Shown one piece after another: positions 1 to 4,638 of a DNA stretch of 5,809 bases. The position numbers and the translations under genes are program-made. Source of the stretch: Holophaga sp. (GTDB taxonomy: Bacteria; Acidobacteriota; Holophagae; Holophagales; Holophagaceae); NCBI GenBank assembly GCA_030691225.1, contig JAUYES010000590.1, forward strand, positions 1-5,809, given 5' to 3'. Position 1 is the first letter of the stretch; every line of letters starts with the position of its first letter. The notes beneath the pieces are model-generated. The model had not been told where the DNA came from. It made no database searches and saw only the letters and a program-made list of their open reading frames with translations.

Positions 1-1
1 C

Positions 2-394
2 AATGGCCGGCTGGATGTGGCATGAGTGGCGGGGTGTGGGCTGCATGCACCCGAGGCCTACCCAGAGATTCCGAAGGGATTACTTGCCCTGTCCCGCCCA
101 CTCCACGATGCGGCAGATTTCAGAGGGCGAGCCGAGGCTCAGCAGCTCCTGCTATCCCCGGTCTTCCCAACACCGGGCAAAGGAGCCTGTTTAGGCGTCA
201 AGGGACTCCACGATTGGTTGGCTTCCCTGCCGCCCTTTTCTGGGCGACTGCTGGCGTTGGGGGGCATTACACCGAAAAACGCTCCCGAGCTGAAGCACTC
301 ACGCCTTGCCGGAGTGGCTCTCATACGGTCCCTCTGGGACTCGCCAGATCCTTCTGGCACCGTGGAAAGGCTAAGAGAAGCCTGGCTGGACTAA
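2..394 (+). pseudogene. ThiE/TenI-family (thiamine phosphate synthase-like) gene, 5' truncated, with in-frame stop
   Basis: Reading from base 2 gives NGRLDVA, then TGA at 23-25, then VAGCGLHAPEAYPE and onward to TAA at 392-394. Both sides of the TGA align with one continuous ThiE/TenI barrel: the 'N-r-dlA-x-x-g-GlHl' strand is split by the stop. Downstream come SPVFPTPGKG, matching the family's phosphate-binding PvFpTptK strand, ALGGITPKNAPEL, matching the A-GGI-p-N strand, and AGVALIRSL, matching the closing aGvAvi strand. The family joins the thiazole and pyrimidine halves of thiamine (ThiE) or tautomerises the thiazole (TenI) in the cytoplasm. The usual GQED metal-site motif after the His is replaced by APEA, so a TenI-like or divergent ThiE-like role is more likely than canonical ThiE. 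The first 60 or so residues lie off the window. A GTG at 26 directly follows the stop, but restart there would make only half a barrel. I infer a nonsense-mutated gene or sequence error. Confidence 0.6.
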
Positions 395-445
395 GGGAGT
401 GTCAATGGAAATACCCACGCGAATCGATTGCGAAGAGGTGGGTGA

Positions 446-533
446 TTGAAAAAAAATGAGCGCAGCGAATTAACCTTCTAAAGGCCGGGGGCATTTGTTT
501 TTTGTTGGTAAAAATCAGATGCCGAAAAATAGG
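446..533 (+). promoter_or_regulatory. AT-rich stretch with possible sigma70-type promoter elements for the HEAT gene
   Basis: The 395-598 gap is the only AT-rich stretch in the window and lies upstream of the HEAT-repeat gene. It holds a run of eight A (449-456), a T-rich tract (494-506) and a second A-rich tract (525-529). Two weak -35/-10 pairs can be drawn: TTGAAA at 446 with AATTAA at 468 (16-base spacer), and TTGTTG at 502 with AAAAAT at 525 (17-base spacer). Neither pair matches the consensus well at both boxes, so this is only a plausible promoter zone. No clear operator, riboswitch or strong terminator was seen between 395 and 598. Confidence 0.25.
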
Positions 534-583
534 ACCAAAAGACCAATGAGTATCATCGAAGAGTATGCAGAGCCTATTTTCTT

Positions 584-588
584 GGGGA
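584..588 (+). promoter_or_regulatory. Candidate ribosome binding site for the HEAT-repeat gene
   Basis: GGGGA lies ten bases before the ATG at 599. It is a moderate Shine-Dalgarno at slightly long spacing. No upstream in-frame ATG was found in the bases checked (about 540-598), which supports the 599 start. Confidence 0.45.
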
Positions 589-598
589 ATACCTGAAC

Positions 599-2809
599 AT
601 GAAGGATCTCTTCGATTCTCACCCTGAACCCGATCCGGTAGCTCCTGGGCAATCGGATCGTTCCCGGGCCTTGATCAAGGCGCTTGGGGCCGCCTTAGCG
701 GATGCCGACACCTCAGCGACGTTTATTGATCACAGCGGTCATGTCGCGGAAGCCATGGAGCTGCTTCAGGGGCTTCTCATTACCCAAGCGGAAGTCACCC
801 TAGACTCCGGAATCTGGGAAGCGGATCTAAATTCAGGCCTGTCAGATCCTGACGCACTTTCATTTCAAAAGAGTCTGGGGATTCATTCCGTCGGGACCTT
901 GGCTTTTCTAAGGGGAATTAGCGGGGCTCACCTGGAGGTCCTGCTCGAGGGAATGGCGCATTCGCCGGCCTCCCTAGAACACCAAGGTGGACTAAGGGGC
1001 TATCTGGAGAGGCGATACATCCAGACGGTCCACTTGCGAGGTGCAGGATCTACCACGGGGCGCATGCCAGACCATCTCATCCTAAATGCCCGTGCGGCTA
1101 TTTCGAAGGCACTGGCTCCACCCGACGCCCATTCCTGGGGCGCGGCTGGGTGGCTTCACTACGTGGCGGATCTGCGAGATCTCGGCCCCATGGCTTTCCA
1201 GCTTGGCTTTGGTTCTGAGCCGCCCGATGAAGCCCCTTTGGATCTCCTCCGGCAAATTCTTGTAGAGCTTAGTCCAGAGCAGTTCATCAGTGTGGCGCGT
1301 GGGCTTTCGGGGCTTCCTCGAAGCCCAGCGGGTTTAACCCTGGCCTTTCAGCAACTGGTCCCAGAACTGCTCCCAGCCGCCATTGATCGCTTGCTGCAAC
1401 GTGATCTGCGCTGGTTGATGCTGCACCATCCAGTGGAGGATTTGACGGCGGCTTACACAGGGCCTCTTTCCGCACTGGTAGAGCCTTTACAGCAGGGTCT
1501 AGCCCGAGCCAAAGGCGAACCACTGGTCAAACGGTTTCTTGATGACATTGTCTGGCGGGCGCAAACGCTGAAGCAGCAGCTGAGTAATACCCAGACTGCC
1601 TCTGAATTCCTGGTGCTGCCGGTGGAGGCGCGGGTGCAATTGCTGGAGCGTGCCCTCAAGGCGCATCGCATGGATGCCTTGACAGAACTCCTCGGATATA
1701 TGGGAGAGCATGCCACGGCAAACTCCGGGGCAACCAATTTGGCAAATTTGCAGACCGTGCAGGCCTTCCTGCCTTTGGCATCGCAGCGAACCGTGCCGGA
1801 TTATGTTGTGGACTGTCTTGAAGGGATCGTTATTTCCGCGTTCGAGGCAGACCCAGAAGCCAATTCCTCTGCCCTTACCCGCGCCACTATTCTGCAAACC
1901 ATCCGAGTGCGTCTTCTTCGCTACCAACCCGAGCGCTTAGAGCACCTTCTCCGAGTCTTGGAATCCGCTGAAGAATCGAAACAAACGATCTACCTACTGA
2001 GTGTGCCGCTTAGCTGGGCGCGCTCAGAAATTGAATCCGAAGAATATTTGGACTTGGCCTTGGAGTGTCTCTTTCAGGGTGAACGTTCGGAATCGTTCAA
2101 CGCTTGTGCGGCCTATTTCGCCTATCTAGGAGACGCCCTTCTCCATCGGGTGGTGTGGAGACTCGGACGCGAAGGTGATCGAAACCATCGGGATCGAATG
2201 ATGCGGGTGCTCCTCGCGGGGGGCGAAAAGGCCGAAGGCGTAATTCATTGCATGCTGCGCCCTGCAATGCCGTGGTACCACGCCCGAAATTTGTTAATGG
2301 TGCTCGCCACTGTGGGAACGGCACGATCGCTCCAACGTCTTCCGGCCTTTCTGGATCACGAGGACGGTCGCGTTCGTGTCGTCGCCCTACGCGCCTTGCG
2401 TCATTGCAGCAAGGGGAAGGTTCCTTTGGCGCATTTAGTGGCTCGATTGGAAGATCCTGAAGAGGCGATTCGCCAGGAAGCGACCCAGATCCTAGGAACA
2501 CTCCGAACCTCGGAAGCGATTCGTGCCCTCACGTCGTTGGCCATGGATCGCCAGGTTCCTCTGGCCACCCGCCAGGCCGCCATCGAGGCACTTGGCGGCA
2601 CACTCCTTGCTGAAGCCGCTGCCCCTTTAGTCAACTTGGCAGGCAGCAGTGGCAGTTTCCTGAGGCGGGGCGAGCCTGACGGGATCCGCCTTGCGGCGGC
2701 TCGAGCTTTGGTGGGTCTACCGAGCGGGAAGGTGGCCTTGAACAAAATAATCCTAGGGGAAGGCCGGGGTCCTTTGGCTCAATCCTTTACTCAGATTCTT
2801 AAGGGCTGA
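599..2809 (+). CDS. HEAT-repeat (PBS lyase-like) domain protein, 736 aa, function unknown
   Basis: This long open frame has no signal peptide or membrane segment, so a cytoplasmic protein is expected. Residues about 22-120 resemble an N-terminal module seen in HEAT-repeat and HD-domain proteins of several environmental phyla: a helix (ALIKALGAALADA), a degenerate 'GHp' turn (DHSGHVAEAM), a strand (EVTLDSGIWEADLN) and a closing LGIHSVGTLAFLRGIS helix-strand at about 94-109. The middle (about 150-540) is helical with no family I recognise. The C-terminal 180 residues show HEAT-type helical pairs, with D-x-x-x-x-VR-x-x-A-x-x-AL patterns near residues 585 (DHEDGRVRVVALRAL), 617 (LEDPEEAIRQEATQIL), 649 (ATRQAAIEAL) and 693 (DGIRLAAARAL). 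HEAT solenoids bind protein partners, so a scaffold or regulatory role is inferred; no catalytic motif is visible. The channel gene follows 59 bases downstream but may be separated by a terminator. The CDS itself is secure; the function is not. Confidence 0.85.
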   Translation: MKDLFDSHPEPDPVAPGQSDRSRALIKALGAALADADTSATFIDHSGHVAEAMELLQGLLITQAEVTLDSGIWEADLNSGLSDPDALSFQKSLGIHSVGTLAFLRGISGAHLEVLLEGMAHSPASLEHQGGLRGYLERRYIQTVHLRGAGSTTGRMPDHLILNARAAISKALAPPDAHSWGAAGWLHYVADLRDLGPMAFQLGFGSEPPDEAPLDLLRQILVELSPEQFISVARGLSGLPRSPAGLTLAFQQLVPELLPAAIDRLLQRDLRWLMLHHPVEDLTAAYTGPLSALVEPLQQGLARAKGEPLVKRFLDDIVWRAQTLKQQLSNTQTASEFLVLPVEARVQLLERALKAHRMDALTELLGYMGEHATANSGATNLANLQTVQAFLPLASQRTVPDYVVDCLEGIVISAFEADPEANSSALTRATILQTIRVRLLRYQPERLEHLLRVLESAEESKQTIYLLSVPLSWARSEIESEEYLDLALECLFQGERSESFNACAAYFAYLGDALLHRVVWRLGREGDRNHRDRMMRVLLAGGEKAEGVIHCMLRPAMPWYHARNLLMVLATVGTARSLQRLPAFLDHEDGRVRVVALRALRHCSKGKVPLAHLVARLEDPEEAIRQEATQILGTLRTSEAIRALTSLAMDRQVPLATRQAAIEALGGTLLAEAAAPLVNLAGSSGSFLRRGEPDGIRLAAARALVGLPSGKVALNKIILGEGRGPLAQSFTQILKG

Positions 2810-2820
2810 TTCAGCCTTTT
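2801..2820 (+). terminator. Candidate intrinsic terminator overlapping the HEAT gene stop codon
   Basis: GGCTG (2804-2808), loop ATT, CAGCC (2812-2816) form a five-base-pair stem followed by four T. Pairing can extend by the flanking AA and TT plus a G-U pair. The stem contains part of the stop codon at 2807-2809. The stem and T-run are short, so termination would be partial; it could reduce rather than block read-through into the channel gene. Confidence 0.4.
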
Positions 2821-2868
2821 CATCTGGCCATGCCCGCGAATTGAAGGCCCGGGAGTATTCTTGCGGAC

Positions 2869-4290
2869 ATGTTCCGCGATCTCCGTACCCGAGTAACGTC
2901 TGGCCGCCGCATTTTGGCGTGGGTGATATCTGCCGTCCTGTTGGGGTTAGCGGCCTACTTCCTTTCCAATCCGAGCGAATACCCCGCCCTGCATAAGGCC
3001 AGTTCTGTGGTGATGTGGGTGGTGGGAGCCATCGCGGCCATCAAACTGCTGGCATTTTTTGTGCTCGATCCACTTTTCAGCGAGCGAAAAACAGCCACAC
3101 CGGGGTTTGCCCGGGATTTGATCATCGTGCTGCTCTATTCCGTCGTCGGCTGGTTTGTTCTTAGGGATGGGCTGGGCGTCAGCCTGGGGCAGTTGCTGGG
3201 CACCGGCGCCATCGCCGCCGCTATCATCGGTCTTTCGTTGCAGGAGACCCTTGGCAACCTTTTTGCCGGCATCTCCATGCGTCTCGATCCAGTCTTTGAG
3301 CTAGGCGATTGGGTGGAAGTTTCGGGCAATTTGCGGGGTGGCAATGGGCGCGAAACCTTTGTGGGTGAAGTGACTGGAATGACCTGGCGTACCGTTCAGT
3401 TGCGAACCGAAAATGGCGACACCGATATCTTTCCCAATCGGGCCATCGCCCAGGCGGTGGTCACCAATCTCTATGTGCCATCCGGGCTGCACCGCCGCAC
3501 CGCAAGGGTTACGGTTGAGCCAAACGCTGATCTTCACATTGCCCTAGACAAGCTCAGCATCGCCTTGGCAGGAATTCCTCACTACCCGCACCACCGACCG
3601 GAAGTGGTGGTCTGGGGGTTCGATATGGGTGGCGCGGTGTTGGAAATGCGCTGGTGGGCATTGGGTTTTCGTCATGGTCGCGCAGGACATTTTTTGGCGC
3701 TGCGCTTGGCCAACACGGTTCTGCCAAGGGAAGGGTTTCCGCTGCTGGGTCCTCACGGTGCGACTACGCTGCATCCGCGTAATCGTGAGTTGAGTGAAGG
3801 CGCCCTTAGGCAGTTGCTCGGCAAGCTCGAACTGCCGGTGGGATGGGCTCAGGAATTGCGAGGGCTCATCCATATACGCCACGTAGCTCCTGACGAAGGC
3901 CTAATTCGGGAAGGCGATCCGGGGCAGAGTCTCTTTTCGGTCCTGAGTGGTCACCTCCGCGTGGTTAAACCGGTCGAGCGCACGGAACCCCACACGGGGC
4001 TCTATTGGGAAACCCTGGCCGAACTTGGTCCCGACGATTGGTTTGGCGAAGCTTCGTTGCTCACAGGCGCACCTCGCAACGCCACGGTCGTGGCGACGAC
4101 CGCCTGCGAACTAGTGGAGGTCCCCAAAATTGCCTTCGAGAGTTGCCTTAGAAAGGAGCCCCATATTCTGGAGCGCCTTGTGGATCTCATGGAATCAAGG
4201 GCTCGCGCCATGGAGGGACCTGGGGCTGAAGCCCCAGTGGGGCGGCGGGATCAATGGCTTTCCCAGATCCGCGGTTGGTTCGGGGTGTAG
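2869..4290 (+). CDS. MscS-family channel with C-terminal cyclic-nucleotide-binding domain (bCNG type)
   Basis: Inner-membrane channel of 473 residues. Predicted membrane segments are at about 15-34, 46-66 and 82-98. The MscS pore helix follows at about 105-135, with GTGAIAAAIIGLSLQETL and NLFAGI; small Gly/Ala residues alternate as in MscS TM3. The cytoplasmic beta domain follows, with FELGDWVEV (about 143-151), EVTGMTWRTVQLRTENGD and DIFPNR (186-191) in place of the usual iPN motif. Residues about 330-450 are a cAMP/cGMP-type binding domain. Its phosphate-binding cassette is DWFGEASLLTGAPRNATV, with the ribose-contacting Glu (394) and phosphate-contacting Arg (403) both present, so ligand binding is expected. 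Such fusions (bCNG channels) are thought to be gated or tuned by cyclic nucleotide, with little or no response to tension; that is family knowledge. The start is the ATG at 2869, with GGGAG 13 bases upstream, a long spacing. Gene order suggests loose co-transcription with the small gene 28 bases downstream. Confidence 0.95.
   Translation: MFRDLRTRVTSGRRILAWVISAVLLGLAAYFLSNPSEYPALHKASSVVMWVVGAIAAIKLLAFFVLDPLFSERKTATPGFARDLIIVLLYSVVGWFVLRDGLGVSLGQLLGTGAIAAAIIGLSLQETLGNLFAGISMRLDPVFELGDWVEVSGNLRGGNGRETFVGEVTGMTWRTVQLRTENGDTDIFPNRAIAQAVVTNLYVPSGLHRRTARVTVEPNADLHIALDKLSIALAGIPHYPHHRPEVVVWGFDMGGAVLEMRWWALGFRHGRAGHFLALRLANTVLPREGFPLLGPHGATTLHPRNRELSEGALRQLLGKLELPVGWAQELRGLIHIRHVAPDEGLIREGDPGQSLFSVLSGHLRVVKPVERTEPHTGLYWETLAELGPDDWFGEASLLTGAPRNATVVATTACELVEVPKIAFESCLRKEPHILERLVDLMESRARAMEGPGAEAPVGRRDQWLSQIRGWFGV
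4220..4237. repeat. Perfect palindromic hairpin inside the channel gene 3' end
   Basis: CTGGGGC, loop TGAA, GCCCCAG form a seven-base-pair perfect stem with a four-base loop. It lies in the coding region 54 bases before the channel stop, where the encoded residues (PGAEAPVG) are a low-complexity tail after the nucleotide-binding domain. No T-run follows, so it is not a classical terminator. It may be an mRNA-stability hairpin or a REP-like unit. Confidence 0.6.
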
Positions 4291-4308
4291 GCATCTACAA
4301 TGGTTTTT

Positions 4309-4312
4309 GGAG
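4309..4312 (+). promoter_or_regulatory. Ribosome binding site for the 95-aa small protein
   Basis: GGAG lies six bases before the ATG at 4319. It selects that ATG over the in-frame ATG at 4130, which lies inside the channel gene and would give a 63-residue extension with no family-like content. Confidence 0.75.
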
Positions 4313-4318
4313 ACTGTC

Positions 4319-4606
4319 ATGGAGATCCCGGAACACCTGCATGAACTTGTAGACCAACTTGGCAAAGCCCTGGTGCAGGCGGTGGCGAGTGATGAAATAA
4401 GTCGTAGCCTGGCCAAGAAAATTCAGAATGAAGGCTTCGAAGTGGCGCTGATGATCGAAGCCACCGTGGCATTGCACAAGCGGGATGAAATGGAAAATCC
4501 AACGCCCGATTCGGTTGTGCTATCCCAAGAATCGGAGGCTGCGTTGGTCTCCTGGTCGGATGAGGACCGCGCGTTTTTGCGTACCTTCAAGATCGCAATC
4601 GATTGA
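4319..4606 (+). CDS. Small acidic helical protein, 95 aa, unrecognised
   Basis: The start at the 4319 ATG is chosen by GGAG six bases upstream. I do not recognise the family. The protein is acidic and mostly helical: an amphipathic helix (about 3-36, HELVDQLGKALVQAVASD then RSLAKKIQNEG), a second helix (about 39-55, FEVALMIEATVALHKRDE), a proline-containing linker (about 58-64), then a C-terminal helix ending in DRAFLRTFKIAID. It has no cysteine, no signal peptide and no membrane segment, so a soluble cytoplasmic protein is expected. It lies 28 bases after the channel and 32 bases before rlmN, each with its own ribosome binding site, which fits an operon. The good Shine-Dalgarno and sensible amphipathic helices argue that it is expressed; no function is assigned. 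Confidence 0.8.
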   Translation: MEIPEHLHELVDQLGKALVQAVASDEISRSLAKKIQNEGFEVALMIEATVALHKRDEMENPTPDSVVLSQESEAALVSWSDEDRAFLRTFKIAID

Positions 4607-4626
4607 GTGATCCCAAAATTATGGCC

Positions 4627-4632
4627 GGGAGG
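4627..4632 (+). promoter_or_regulatory. Strong Shine-Dalgarno that selects a GTG start for rlmN
   Basis: GGGAGG ends six bases before a GTG at 4639, which is in frame with the RlmN motifs. An in-frame ATG at 4621 lies six bases upstream of this Shine-Dalgarno and has only weak purines before it. GTG 4639 is therefore preferred, and the ATG would add just six residues (MAGRQV). Confidence 0.8.
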
Positions 4633-4638
4633 CAGGTC

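Noticed and set aside
2..394. Selenocysteine or alternative-code reading of the TGA at 23-25
   Set aside because: TGA ends the HEAT gene and the 95-residue gene in sensible places, and there is no reason for selenocysteine in this barrel strand. Nonsense mutation or sequence error is simpler.
22..459. 145-codon forward ORF overlapping the ThiE-like frame
   Set aside because: It is an off-frame shadow: the overlapping frame 2-394 carries the recognisable phosphate-binding and GGI strands, while this one gives no family-like sequence.
474..503. Intrinsic terminator before the T-rich tract
   Set aside because: Only three- or four-base-pair stems can be drawn (CCTT/AAGG or GCC/GGC), and they are not adjacent to a clean T-run.
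1499..1927. 142-codon reverse ORF inside the HEAT gene
   Set aside because: It is antisense to a coherent helical-repeat protein, has no recognisable motifs or start signal, and is of a length expected by chance at this GC content.
4130..4318. N-terminal extension of the 95-residue protein from an ATG inside the channel gene
   Set aside because: The extension would overlap the channel's cyclic-nucleotide domain out of frame, and the strong GGAG before ATG 4319 marks the start.
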